A stretch of DNA of 64,000 bases, taken from NCBI RefSeq assembly GCF_033568475.1, contig NC_133122.1, positions 148,256,861-148,320,860 of the forward strand, written 5' to 3'. Under the pieces are notes generated by a model, which saw only the letters and a list, made by a program, of their open reading frames with translations, had not been told where the DNA came from and made no database searches. Shown here piece by piece: positions 1 to 12,113 of this stretch. Each line of letters begins with the position of its first letter. The stretch's first letter is position 1. Source of the stretch: Henckelia pumila. Lineage: Eukaryota; Streptophyta; Magnoliopsida; Lamiales; Gesneriaceae. Made by a program: the position numbers and the translations under genes.

Positions 1-234
1 AATTCAAATAATTTCTACAAATCTCTGTCATCTCTGTTTCAAATCACATTTCTATATACAACATTTTTTTTAATCTTCAAAATTTCCCGGTTTTTAACTG
101 ATTTGTATAAATATTTTCTAAATTTCTGATTAAAATTTTACAATTGGAAATCAAAATAAAAAATCTATATATTTAATATTTTTGAAATTTATCCGTTGAA
201 ATTTTTGGAAATGATTTTTATTATTTTTAATACA

Positions 235-567
235 TATTTTATAGGAAAATTTGCAAATTTAGTCCTATATATTTGTCACTTTGCGATTTTGGTCCTCTAT
301 GTTTTCACATTTTAATTTTAGTCCTGCATGTTTTGATTTTTGGCAATTTCGCTCCTTTTTATTCAAAAATGCTTACGTGGAACTATACACGTCAGCTCCA
401 CTTCAGCACTGAATTGGTATCACGTCAGCGCCACGTCAGAAAAAAGGACTAAAATTGCCAAAAAAAATAAAGATAGCGCACTAAAACTGAAATCTGAAAA
501 TATAAAGGACTGAAATCGCAAAATGACAAACATACAGGACCAAAAAAGCAATTTTCACTATTTTATA
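235..567. mobile_element. MULE-type MITE with long inverted repeats and 9-bp target duplication
   Basis: The element proper is 244-558 (315 bp). Each half carries the same 'agtcc...ttttgcgattt' wording in opposite orientation, so most of the element forms a long imperfect hairpin with arms of roughly 150 bp. The 9-mer TATTTTATA stands at 235-243 and again at 559-567. A 9-bp duplication with long terminal inverted repeats is typical of Mutator-like non-autonomous elements. No coding sequence is present. The class call is inference from the duplication length and arm length. Confidence 0.7.
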
Positions 568-890
568 TGAATAATTTGCGTAACAAAAATGGTAAGAACA
601 AACAAACAACATTTCCACAAATTTTTGTAAAACACAAACAAAAAATTAATATTTTTATATGTAATTGATAAAAAAATCTTATTTTTAATATATTTAATTA
701 AATTAAATATTTCTCTATTTTATGATTTATAATCTTGAAATTCAATTAAGTCTAAATTATAACTATAAAATTCTTTAATAAATTTAGCACACTACATATG
801 GTTTCATTATTGTCATAGACTCATAGGAGCGAACGTCAAATAAATTATTTTTAACAATTAAGTTTAATTTTTTATTCACTATTGAAACAA

Positions 891-925
<35 letters not shown>

Positions 926-3164
926 GTGTTTGTGTGTTGTGCCACATTAGTGACTGTAAAGAAATGTACAACAAAACAGACACAAAAATATTTATACATA
1001 TACATATAAATATAAATGGAATAAATATATAAAACTTTATAATTTATATTAATTAAATATATTTTAATTTTTAATTTTTTTTTGTGCATGTGTAAATTTA
1101 TTTTTTTTAATATTCAAATTCCTCTTAAACCCGTGAATGAGTTTATTAATGTCTATAAAAATATATCCAAGTAAATCCACAAGTAAATCCACAAGAGTAT
1201 ATTAAAAATCTTACAATTCTGTAAAATTCATTAAAAGTCATTAAAATTTTTATCAATTTTACATAAATATATTATTTAAAAAATTCATCAAATTTGTGCA
1301 ATTAATACACCTCTGTTATTATTTTTTATTATTTTAATGCATTTTTCGATGTGGCGGCTTCCATGTGTAATGTTACATCATCATTTTCGATACAAAAAGA
1401 ATAAAATTTATATATATATATATAACAAATAAAAATAAGAAGAAGGATATGAAACTAAAATTGAAACTTGATAACACAAAGAATACAAATCACAAATAAA
1501 ACATACAATACCAAAAATGTAATTTTCGCTTTCAAATATTAATAAGTTTGCTCAAAATTTTATTCTTTAGCAACTTAACAAAAAATCTATTCTTTACGGT
1601 GTATTTGGCATGCAGGATTTCAATGTGATTGGATGAGATTTAGAATTACAAATATCATTTTAGTTTTTGGTAAAATAAAATTTCGAAATAAGATTGGTAT
1701 TTGATGAGATTTTATTTAGTTACAAAAAAATTTATGAAATTAGTCGAATTTCATGAGATTTAATAGGATTTGAGTTTTAAAAATTATAATAAAATTTTAA
1801 AAAATTATATTTATATAACTTAATTGTAGATTTAAAATTTTCTTTGCAAATTTTACAAAATTTTATTTATCCAAAAAATTATATTATCAATTGACACCAT
1901 TATATTTTAAAATTTTTACCAAACACAAAAGTAAAATTTCAATTCATGAAATCCAATTCTAAATCCAATTTCAAATCTCAATCTAATTTCAAATTCGAAA
2001 AAAAAAAAAACACTGTTAGGATTTTACTTCATTATATATATTATATGAATTAAAATGCTACTCCTTGTAAATAAATTAAGATTTGCCCACACGAATTTAA
2101 AAGTTACTCTTTTTTTTCTTCTTTCCCCAAGAAATTTAATCCTGAAATAAATCTATTTTAAGGAAGAGGGAACAAAATAAAATTAAGCACACTGTGGCAT
2201 TAAATGCAGGAATTTTCTCTGTCAAAATGGAAAAATAAATTTACAGGAATTTTCTACCCTTCTGTCCAACCTTCCAGCCAAAGCTCCATCCAGTGGCAGC
2301 CCATGTGTGTGTGTGTATATACGTGTAGAGTCTGTGCATACATTTTTTCCCCCTATAATTTACATGTGAATTTCCATCTGGGTCGAGTTGACAATTGGCA
2401 AATATTCCGCTGTAGGGAACCCATCTCTCTCTCTCAACTCCAGACACGTTGGTGTAGAACGGTTCTCGAAAAGCTTGAATTTTTCCACTGATTTTATGTT
2501 TTCTGGTTGTTAATTATTATCCACTCCGCGATCTTGTTTAAGGTTCTTTTACGTTGAAACATTTTGTTTTCTTGCTAGATATGCATATGTGTTGAATTCT
2601 AATTGTGTTCTTTATGCTGAACTGTTCAAGCGTGTTGATGTATGGATTTGTGAGAATGAGAAGAGTCTTTTTGCCATTTAGATTCTAGGCGGTGGGTGAA
2701 GATTCTGAACTTTGGCCAAGTGCATCAAAGATTTGTTTCGAGTCATTTTCCAGTTTTTTTTTTTTTTTTTTAATGTTTTTTCTCCACGTTGACTCTACAT
2801 TTTTGTTCAGAAAGCTTGTTTTTTTTCCTATGAATCTAAAACCATAAATTGGATGTTGGTGCTTTAGTTGGCTCTGATTTCTCCAAGTGTAGTATTGTTT
2901 GGTGTATTCTGATTTTCCGGAGTTATAAAAATCGGAATATCGAATCTTCTTGAATAGGCTCTAGGCTAGACTTTTTCTATTGTCTCATGCTTTTGGTTCC
3001 CTTTTATGTCATGGTGACCTTTGCAACTGTCTTCGATTTTTAGGACTGCGGAAGGCCAAGTAGAAGTTCTTATATCTTGATGGTATTCAAAAACTAGCAT
3101 AAGAGACATATTGAATCGAAGACATAATCATTGAATAAATCGAGAAGAAGGGTTTACAGGGATC
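568..3164. other. AT-rich intergenic DNA and upstream region of the GT47 gene
   Basis: No gene is visible. 893-922 is a TA microsatellite. 1600-2020 is a degenerate AT-rich stretch with 'tttggcatgcaggattt' near its left end and 'ttaccaaacac' near its right, which may be an old miniature transposon, but I see no clear target duplication. Base composition changes near 2200, with GT and CT runs around 2300-2450, consistent with promoter and leader DNA. A T-rich tract ending in TAG at 3043 looks like a splice acceptor, so a leader intron before the start codon at 3165 is plausible. No convincing TATA box could be chosen. Confidence 0.4.
893..922. repeat. (TA)n microsatellite
   Basis: About 15 uninterrupted TA dinucleotides. 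Open frames crossing it consist of Tyr-Ile repeats and are not genes. Confidence 0.9.
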
Positions 3165-6100
3165 ATGTTCTCTCTTCAGAAATGGAAGTGTTCATGGTCC
3201 CTGGTTGCTGCTATAGCTTCGGTTTTGGCATTAGTTTCAGTCGTCCATCTATTCCTCTATCCACTGGTTCCTTCTTTGGATTATATGAACCTCAGACAAG
3301 TTCAGAGCTCCTGTCTCCCACTAAATGGATCCACTGAAGTAGGCAAGAGCATGATACCAGATTCTGTTAAAACAAATCAAAACGAGGAAAATGCTCCTAA
3401 GAAGGGATGGATAGAAGGAAGCACAGACAACTCTAAACAGAACTTTCAGCCTATGGTTGATTTAAATGTTCAGTTTCCAGCTGACCGGCATGGCGCTGTG
3501 ACTTATAATGGTGCTCCGTGGAAGGCAGAGGTTGGCAGATGGTTATCTGGCTGCAACTCGAAAGCCAATGCTGTTAACGTTGTCGAGGTAATGAATTCCA
3601 AAGTAACATAGCATGACTATTGTTAGAAATCGGAGTGCGTGTTTATAGAATCAGGCTCAATAAAAAAAATGTAGAATACATAATTTGATTGAGCAATTTT
3701 CTTCATCATCAGGATTATTCTTTCACGGTCCTTTTGAACATGTTGATGGACTCTTTTAAAATTGTATTTGTATTTTGCACGAAACTAAATATTCAGATCT
3801 ACCACAAATTTACCCACTGAGAATTTTATCCCCATAAAGTTAAGCTGATACTCTTGACAAAACTTGATAGTTGTTTAAGTTCTACCTTTTGGAGGTTAAT
3901 CAACTCTGTATATATGTATACCAGGAAATTGGTGGGAAGCATTGCAAAAATCAATGTAGTGGTCAAGGCATTTGTAATCACGAGTTCGGTGAATGCCGAT
4001 GCTTTCATGGCTTCACCGGTATCTTTTTTGCCTTATCTATGTTATGTCTCCTTTTATTTAGATATATATATATTTTTTGATCAGCAACGCAAATATTATT
4101 AATAAATTATAGAAGGTAAATACAAAGGTGGACCAGTGGTCCACAAAATCCTCTACAATAGTTCAAAGATTATGCTAACTCCAGACCAAACTCCAATCCC
4201 TATACAAATCTGAAATCGCACAAGATTGGAATTCTGTTATATTATGTAACCAAGTTGCTACTCTCAACTTTATCTTATCCCATATCTCATTTAGATAATT
4301 TTTATGCACACTGATTGTCTCTTTGTGTTTTTATGTCTAAGTTAAACCAACCATTAGAACTTGGAAGAACCAGACCAAGTATAAGAGTTAAATTGTCGGA
4401 TATGATACATTACTTCCTCATATTATATATTGTGTACCTGCTTGAAAATTTCCTTTGAGTGAAAGATGACTATGCTCATGAGACCATTTATTGGCTGGAT
4501 CAAACTTTCTCAGGCTGTAAATATCATTTTTTTTAACCAAACTTTAGTATAGTATGTATATCGATATGCAGTGCCAAAACACACTGATGTTTTCGTGAAT
4601 GTATAGAAGATAAGTGGTGCTCGACTAAAAACAAGAATCTGGAGTCCAGTCATAACGTTGACGACTATAGTCGATTTCAAGTGATAAGCTGTCTAAACTA
4701 GGGTTGGAAAAATCTCCCAAAATCCCGACCTTTCCCAAATCTCATCTGATTCCGTCCCAAAATATCCCGACATGCCGTTTTCCCAGCCTGACTTGTCGGG
4801 ATTTTTCCCATCCCGAACAATGTCGGGAGAGGGATAAGACATATAATCTCCACCTGATGGGATTCCCACCCCGAGCCGAATTATTAATATATTATATTAG
4901 TATTGTTATTTTTTATTATATTTTGTTGGTTTTGAATACTTTTGATGCCTTTCTACCTCCACAAAAATCTCATTTGTAAAACCCTGATTGGACCTTTCTC
5001 TGCTGAGCAATATCTCTCAACCAGTTTGATTTGATTACGCTAATCGGTAATACATTTTTCTTGAATCTTTCCACTTAGTACTCATGTTGCATGTTTTCTT
5101 GAATTTTGATTCTATGGATGTATTGTTTAATTTTGGTGTCGGTACTCACCGAAATATGTTTCAAACCCTTGAAATTTTCCCAGATGGGATTGCCATTGTT
5201 CTTTTTCATAATTTGCTGATTTTGATTGTCCATGCTAGGGACGGGTGGAAAATGATTGGTGTAGGAAATTATTTTGAGGAAAAAATCTTGATTTGTCAAT
5301 CAACAAACTAAAATTGCTTAGTTTATCCTGTTTTGTCCAAAAGCAATCATCCATGTCTTCCATTTGATATAGTTTAGAGCCTCCATGGACTTAAACAATA
5401 TATTTATCGGATATCCTCTCCTTACGGGATCCATCAGGTCCCAAATATTTGGGTCCAAACACTTGTCGGGAATGAGATCGGGTGAAAAAAATTGTCAATT
5501 CTTATCGGCACAGGGAATGGGTAAGAGGGTTATGGGACGTGTGACGTGTCCCTACCTGATCCCACCCGTAGTCTAAACTGGTAGCCAGTGAGAATTTCTA
5601 TAACCATTTGTTTAAGATATTTAAGCACAATAATTTATAATTATAATTATTTTCCCCTTCAGTTAAGCTATTACACATGAGAATATGGAAAAAGGTAGAT
5701 TTTATCAATACGTACTTAGTAGACTTGCTAAAACAGGAACAGTTGGTATTGCAGTTTTTAAAACTATCTAAGTTTAAGGTCAATATTTGAGTGAATGTTG
5801 GCATTATAAGAATTATAAACTGCATATGTTTTATCGAAGGTTGCATTCCCAATAAAGGGAAATATACTTGTGGTGTTTGCTAACATTCTAAGCTATCTGG
5901 TTGCCTGTGGTTTGCCTGAAGTTTCTTGTATAAAAAAGTAATTGTTTGAGTCTCTTTGCAGCATATCCTTTGTTTTAACTTTTTTAGTTTATAAATTCTA
6001 ATTTTTTATTAGATTTTTTTTTGGGAATTTATTGTCATTTTCAAAATCAACAAATATTGATGTTATATGACAGGGGAAGGATGTTCAGAAACACAGAATT

Positions 6101-9100
6101 TAAAATGCAACTATCCCGGTTCCAAAGAGCAACCATATGGGCATTGGGTCGTTTCTATTTGTCCGGCCCATTGCGATACAACAAGAGCCATGTGCTTTTG
6201 TGGAGAGGGTACGAAGTACCCAAACCGTCCTACTGCTGAGGCATGCGGATTCATAATAAAGTGAGCTCAACTAGTCACGACTCACTTGATACACAAGGGC
6301 GGATCCAGTGGGGGGACAGTTCTTCCCCTCCCACGTCGAAAAAACAATTAAAATTTTACATTATTTTTCTAAAAAGTTCAAGTTCTGCCACTGTTCGCAC
6401 TGAAATCTATTTGGTCACTGCCTCTTTTTAATCCTTGGGTCTGCGCCTACACACACTGTATCTGCTATTCCTCTATCAATACTGTCCATGTCATAGCTGT
6501 CTTGTATTTCCAGCATGCCTACTGGACCTGGTGCTCCGCGTCTGACTAATTGGTCGAAAGCCGATCCAGATATCTTCACTACGGATGCAAACATATCAGG
6601 CTGGTGTAATGTGGATCCTACTGAAGCCTATGCTTCCAAAGTGAAATTCAAGCAGGAATGTGATTGCAAGTATGATGGCCTTTGGGGCCTGTTTTGTGAG
6701 ATTCCAGTTGAGAGTGTGTGTATTAATCAATGCACAGGCCGTGGCCATTGCCGTGGTGGCTTCTGTCAGGTATAACAGGCCATTACATTTTGATATTGCT
6801 GGTTGGTTGTCGAATATTTGAATTGATATTTACCTTTGTATTCTCAAGATTGGTATTAGGTTATAACTTATAGCGAAAAATGATTATGGAAGAAGATATT
6901 CAGCAAAATTTGGTCCCAAAAGCAGTAATGTCATATTTGCGTATTCCATTTTGAAATTTCTATCGCTCTGACAAGAAGGAAATCGGTCACCTTTCGGATT
7001 TTCTACTTATTGCCCTTAATATGAATGTAACTGTGTATATGCACTGTAAAAGCTCCGGCTTTTACCTATTTTTCGTGGACCTCTTATCCATTTTTTTTTT
7101 ATAATAAAGAAATCAATCTCTGGTCCCATTTTGTAATTAATATAGTTTATATCTTTAGTAAAATAATTTTGTTTTGCCGATGACGTATAGTTCATATGGC
7201 ACCAAAATCCCAAGTGTGAGACAAGGTCTCAAGATCGAGACCCAATTGTAACAAAAAAATAATTTCGTTTCCTATATAAAAAAATATGCAGTGTAAAAGC
7301 GGCTGGTATGGGGTGGATTGCAGTATTCCATCTGTTTCATCATCAATTATGGAGTGGCCTAAGTGGCTTCGACCTGCGCGGATTAATGTTTCAGATAGTG
7401 CACAACTAAAAAAAAATCCTGCTCATCTCAATGCTGTAGTTCACAAAAGAAGGCCCCTTATTTATGTTTATGATTTGCCTGTCGAGTTCAATAGCCTTCT
7501 CCTTGAGGTAAGTTTACAATCTTGTCCTGGTTGTCCTTTTATTAATGGAGGAAACAATCATATTTTGTGTCGACTGTCTTGAAAATGTAGGGACGACATT
7601 TCAAGTATCAGTGTGTGAACAGAATATATGATGACAGAAATGCTACACAGTGGACAGAGCAACTATATGGAGCTCAGGTAACAGCTATATTAGATTCCAT
7701 TTCATATTTTTGCTATCTTTATGGTTAAATTGCTTCAATTATTACTTTGTTGAGAAGAATATGTAAATAGTTAGAAGAGTTTAGATTATCTGCCTTATAT
7801 AGTAGAGAACTGGCTTACAATAAGATGAAGTTTATACTTGTACATAACAAGTTTTTTTTTATAATCTCGCTCAAGCTATAGAGCATATAACAAATCATAC
7901 CCATTTTGTAAGAAAAAGAAAGATGAGAATAGCCGCAGCAAAAGCATGGTTCTCCCATAAGCCATGGGTTTCGTAATTGAAATCTAGAACTGAATAATCT
8001 GAAGAGTCCAAACTTCAGATTATCTGCCATCCATAGACAAGGTATACTATACAATAGAAATTAACAAGCCTACAGATATCTAATACCTAAAGTTCCCTAC
8101 TTACAGTAAAAGGTTAATTTAGTTTGACCGAAAATATATTATAACGTCTTTTTTTCGCAGATGGCAATCTATGAAAGTATACTAGCCAGCCCTTACAGGA
8201 CATTAAACAGTGATGAAGCCGATTATTTCTTTGTTCCAGTGCTTGATTCATGTATTATAACCCGAGCTGATGATGCTCCCCATTTGAGCATGGAGGTAAC
8301 AATGGGATGATGATGTACTTGACTGTCTCATTTCTCGTATACCTGTAGAACCATACATATTTTTTGCCTCATTGTATCTTTAGTTTAACTAAGAATGATA
8401 TTTGTTAAATATGCTTTTATCTTCCCTTTTTTCTAATTCAATTCAGCTTCATCATGGGTTGAGGAGTTCATTAACGCTAGATTTCTATAAAAAAGCATAT
8501 GAGCACATTATGACGCAATATCCTTATTGGAACCAGTCATCAGGAAAAGACCACATATGGGTACACTGTCCCTATTTGATTTAAATCTTGACTCTATGAT
8601 AACAACCTGATCCTCTGAGCTAATTAAATTGTATGTGTCTGAAGACAGTTCTTTTCATGGGATGAAAGTGCTTGCTATGCACCTAAGGAAATATGGAACA
8701 GCATGATGCTCGTCCATTGGGGCAACACAAATTCGAAGCACAATTATTCAACAACAGCATATTGGGCTGATAATTGGAATAGTATTTCTTTTGATAGAAG
8801 GGGAAATCACCCGTGCTTTGACCCAGACAAAGATGTTGTGCTTCCTGCCTGGAAGAGACCTGAGGAACGGTCTATATTTGGCAAACTTTGGGATAGGTGC
8901 ACATTACATTATATTGTTCTATCCTTTTTTTCGTTTTCCCAATTTTTTGCGTATGTAAAGATCATATGCATGATTGGACATCATTTCAGGACTCGTGAAA
9001 AGAGAAAAACGTTGTTCTACTTCAATGGAAATTTAGGACCAGCTTATGAGCGTGGCAGACCCGAAGCTATGTAAGTTAAAATGATCTTAGGTGTGGATGC

Positions 9101-11101
9101 TACCACATGAAATAAGTTCTTGTGTTAATATACCTATCTAGCATGGCTGTGCGGGAGAGAGCATGATGTTCCATACAACAGATTATTGTTAATCGAGTCG
9201 GCTCTCAAGTTTTTCAAGTTTGCTCGAATATTATTTGATTCGTATTTGAAATTTTCGAATTCGAATTGAGCTAAGATTTGCTCGGGTATATTGTTGAACC
9301 AAATTATTTTTTGGTAGCTCACGATGAAGGTTTAATATATTTATATTCTATAAATATAATTAAAAATTAAAGGAGCTCTCGAGCTCAAGCCATGATTCAA
9401 ACATCTTCTCTACAGATAGTTAATTACGATCGAATCAACTGAATTGAGCTCAAGTTTGAGTTTGAATCAAGTTCATGCCTGAAACAGATCGTTTGTTTGA
9501 GCTTTGAGCCAACAAAAGAACTTCAGCTCAAACATGAAAATATTGACAATATTCCACTCGGTTATGGTTGTTTGCACTCCTAAAACAAACTCGTAGTACG
9601 TAAAGAGTTGTTCAGTTTATTATCAGAGTACTGGAATGTGAAGATGGTAATGTTTACAGGTATAGCATGGGAATAAGGCAAAAGGTGGCTAAAGAGTTTG
9701 GATCAAGCCCCAATAAAGAAGGAGAACTGGGGAATCAGCATTCAGAAGATGTGATTGTAACTCCACGACGTTCAGATAATTATTATGAAGAGTTGGCTAG
9801 TTCGGTCTTCTGTGGGGTTATGCCTGGAGATGGGTGGAGTGGGCGCATGGAAGATAGTGTTCTTCAAGGGTGCATTCCTGTGATCATTCAGGTATTATAA
9901 TCTGAGTATATTGTTCACCTGCACCAAAAGCCGTACGTCTCGTAAGCTGGGGTTCTTCTGGCTTGCAAAGCATTTTCTTCCTTGTGCTTGTTTAATTTTG
10001 ATCATTATAATTTATTTTTGTACGGATTTGTCCTTTGAATGTAGAATTTTTCTTGGAATTGTTGTTTTCCTCACGGTGGTTGACCCAGAATTTGCAACTA
10101 TGAGTGGTGAGACTGATTGAGATTGAGGGGGACTCATGGACTGGGGGCGGGGGTGTGGAGGAGGGGTCAATCTAGTAATTCTAGAAAAATCACACACACA
10201 TGTATATTTTCCCCCTTGGACCCATGCTAGATCCTTTCTTGTTAGTTGCTTGAGTTATTTTAATATAACTCAAATGCATTTTTCTTCTCAATGTTTGAAT
10301 CCTGGAATCCATTTCTTTCAGGATGGAATCTACCTGCCATATGAGAACTTCCTTAACTATGAAAGCTTTGCAGTTCGTATTCGTGAAGATGAAATCCCCA
10401 ATATGATAAATATTCTCAGGGTAAGCACCACCTCCTTCAATGAGTTGTAGCGTCTAGTATCTTTGGTAGCATAAAGTTCCACATAAGTTTTGACTGATCT
10501 TGGGCTATATTTTACCAGAGGATCAACGAGACAGAAATAGAATTCAAATTGTCAAATGTGAAAAAGATTTGGCAGCGATTCTTATATCGTGATTCTATTC
10601 TGCTAGAAGCTGAGAGGCAAAACGCTACACTTGGTTTTGTTGAAAAGTGGGCTCAAGTGTTCTCAGAACTTAAAGAAGATGATGTCTTTGACACACTCAT
10701 ACAGGTAAACTTAGTATTATTCTTGTTAACGCCGAGATATCAAAACAACTTGAACGCTATATATGTTGCCTGGCGTTACCATGCGCTTTTGGTACTTGAG
10801 AATCTCTTTGAACTGCTATCAGGGGTGGACCTGGCAATCTATTCGAGCTATGTAACGGATTTCTTTGATGGTAACAACTTAATAAATCCTAGGGGTCCCT
10901 GCTGGATCCACCCTTGGCTGCTATTTGCCAATACATTAGATAGAGTTGTCAATTTTATTTGTGTATGCACGAATCTTGAGACTTGTTTCTCTTATTCATC
11001 AGGTATTGCATTACAAGTTACACAACGACCCTTGGAGACGGCAGTTTTCTGCTTCGAAAAAGGACTTTGGGTTACCCAGAGAGTGCTTGATTACGACGTA
11101 G
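3165..11101 (+). CDS. ExAD: GT47 exostosin-family glycosyltransferase with EGF-like modules (ExAD type), 14 exons, 818 aa
   Basis: Exons read by eye: 3165-3587, 3925-4018, 6074-6260, 6514-6769, 7292-7507, 7591-7677, 8161-8295, 8447-8560, 8649-8896, 8990-9070, 9660-9891, 10322-10420, 10519-10704, 11003-11101. All junctions are GT-AG, the frame stays open, and the stop is TAG. The start is the first ATG preceding a type II signal anchor (hydrophobic residues about 10-32), so the protein should sit in the Golgi membrane with a lumenal catalytic domain. An EGF-like module with six cysteines spans residues 148-176; a second Cys-rich module ends at [10 protein letters not shown] (321-330). The exostosin domain runs from [10 protein letters not shown] in exon 5 to about residue 720 and includes [20 protein letters not shown]. 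The family member ExAD adds the fourth arabinofuranose to hydroxyproline-linked extensin oligosaccharides; that role is assigned here by family resemblance. Its length is close to that of the Arabidopsis protein. Large introns 2, 3, 4 and 10 hold transposon insertions, but no exon is broken. Confidence 0.93.
4691..5578. mobile_element. hAT-type non-autonomous element in intron 2 of the GT47 gene
   Basis: The element is 4699-5570 (872 bp). The 8-mer GTCTAAAC stands at 4691-4698 and 5571-5578. The ends are TAGGGTTGG on the left and CCCACCCGTA on the right, an imperfect inverted pair. Both terminal regions are rich in TCCCGA/TCGGGA motifs, while the middle is AT-rich. An 8-bp duplication plus TAGGG-like ends points to the hAT superfamily. 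No transposase frame is present. Confidence 0.78.
6295..6449. mobile_element. Short non-autonomous DNA-transposon-like insertion in intron 3
   Basis: About 155 bp bounded by AAGGGCGGATCCAG on the left and CTGCGCCTA on the right, which are imperfect inverted repeats of the GGGGCGGATCC type common in plant introns. The flanks are ACAC-rich, so a target duplication cannot be defined with confidence. Confidence 0.35.
7176..7259 (+). mobile_element. tRNA-derived SINE in intron 4 of the GT47 gene
   Basis: The segment runs from GCCGATGACG to CCCAATTGTAACAAAAAAA. It has an A-box-like ATAGTTCATATGG and a B-box-like AGATCGAGACC at tRNA-like spacing, followed by a short A-rich tail. The same unit recurs on the minus strand at 14751-14834 with only scattered changes, which shows that it is dispersed. 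The tail ends 32 bp before the exon 5 boundary, so this insertion lies next to the branch-point and acceptor region. Its 5' limit is uncertain. Confidence 0.65.
9150..9585. mobile_element. Degenerate hAT-like relic in intron 10
   Basis: The stretch is full of gctcgaa, gagctcgag and gagctcaagtttgag motifs and ends with GTTTGCACTCCTA, close to the right end of the better-preserved MITE at 49358-49810 (GTTTGCACCCCTA). No target duplication survives. I regard it as an eroded member of the same family. Confidence 0.4.
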
Positions 11102-11551
11102 CCGATGGCAACCCCATACAAGAAAAAACGAATTCCACAGATCGGGCCATTTCATTTCAGGATAGTGCTGAGTTTAGAGGAACATTTTTTTTTTTTACCC
11201 GACGAGGCTTCTTTGCATCGATTCTCGATTTGGTCAAGCATACGAATTGCCGGACAAGGTGAAAGCAAATCCAGAGAGGGAGAAGGAAGTTTTCTTTATC
11301 ATATCTTTTCTATTTTCATCGACCATAGGAAATGACAAGTTCATTGATGTATGCAGCAGAGAACTCCAGTTTACAAAGAAAAAGTGGACCAACTATTGGT
11401 AATGAAAGAATGATTTACTACTTTTATATTACAATCTTCTCGTTGTTAAATATAGATGAATCATAATTCATAACTTTTGCATTAGGATTTTGGTGGATGT
11501 TATGCGCTTATTCCTAAAAAAAACTTGTGCACATTATTCTAATTTAAAATC
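11102..11551 (+). other. 3' flank and probable 3' UTR of the GT47 gene
   Basis: This is the 450 bases after the TAG stop. It begins with moderately GC-rich sequence and becomes AT-rich after about 11400. A T9 run lies at 11187-11195. No second gene is seen, and the open frames here have no recognisable content. The polyadenylation site cannot be fixed. Confidence 0.4.
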
Positions 11552-11593
11552 GTTATTGATTTATCTCAAAAAAAAAAAAAAGGTTATTGATTT
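11552..11593. repeat. Poly(A)-only insertion with 11-bp direct repeats
   Basis: GTTATTGATTT occurs at 11552-11562 and again at 11583-11593. Between the copies lie only 20 bases, a few nucleotides followed by a long A run. This is the footprint expected when LINE machinery inserts little more than a poly(A) tail. Chance duplication by slippage is the alternative. Confidence 0.5.
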
Positions 11594-11629
11594 GGGATGG
11601 GCCGATGCATGTGGACCCGAGATGGAAGT

Positions 11630-11920
11630 TGAAATTTATAAATATATTATATATTTGAAAATGTTGTGAAAAAGTAAAAATTTATGATAAAACATAAAAA
11701 TTTCAAAATTCAAAATATATCAAATTTTATATTTCACAAATTTTTTTCTTTCAATTCAATTGTATTTTTTTTTTTATCACAAATGAAGATCTATTTATAG
11801 ATCTTATTTGGAGATTAGTCCAAAAATTAATATATCATCTTTTACATTATTACACACTAATTTTCAACATTTTACAACTCAATATTCAACATTAATATAA
11901 TATATAATATATTTTCAACA
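11630..11920 (-). mobile_element. Short Copia LTR, 3' end of element
   Basis: On the minus strand the segment starts TGTTGAAAAT and ends ATTTCA, 291 bp, AT-rich. Immediately outside it in element orientation is the purine tract ACAAGGGAAAG, the expected polypurine tract of a minus-strand element. The pol fragment at 12114-13255 lies on the same strand upstream. The far LTR boundary is set by the TG/CA rule only. Confidence 0.6.
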
Positions 11921-12113
11921 CTTTCCCTTGTGATGATGATCGTCATACGATGAATGTCTTTATTACGTGTTTTATGATGTCTCGTTAAAAATCTTATTAG
12001 AAAAAATCCAGTGGGATAAAAAACATAGTAAGGAAAAAAAAGTGTAGCCACGTAAACTCCCCCTCATGTTAACACGAATTCTTCACATATGTTGTAGATT
12101 GCGCATCCCAATG

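Noticed and set aside
784-1089. Minus-strand open frame of 101 codons
   Set aside because: It is built on the TA microsatellite and AT-rich DNA, giving Tyr/Ile-rich nonsense with no domain or homologue I recognise.
10549-11262. A 237-codon open frame read as one exon
   Set aside because: The frame reads through intron 13 by chance. GT-AG sites at 10705 and 11002 and the family C terminus ending in PRECLITT support two exons.
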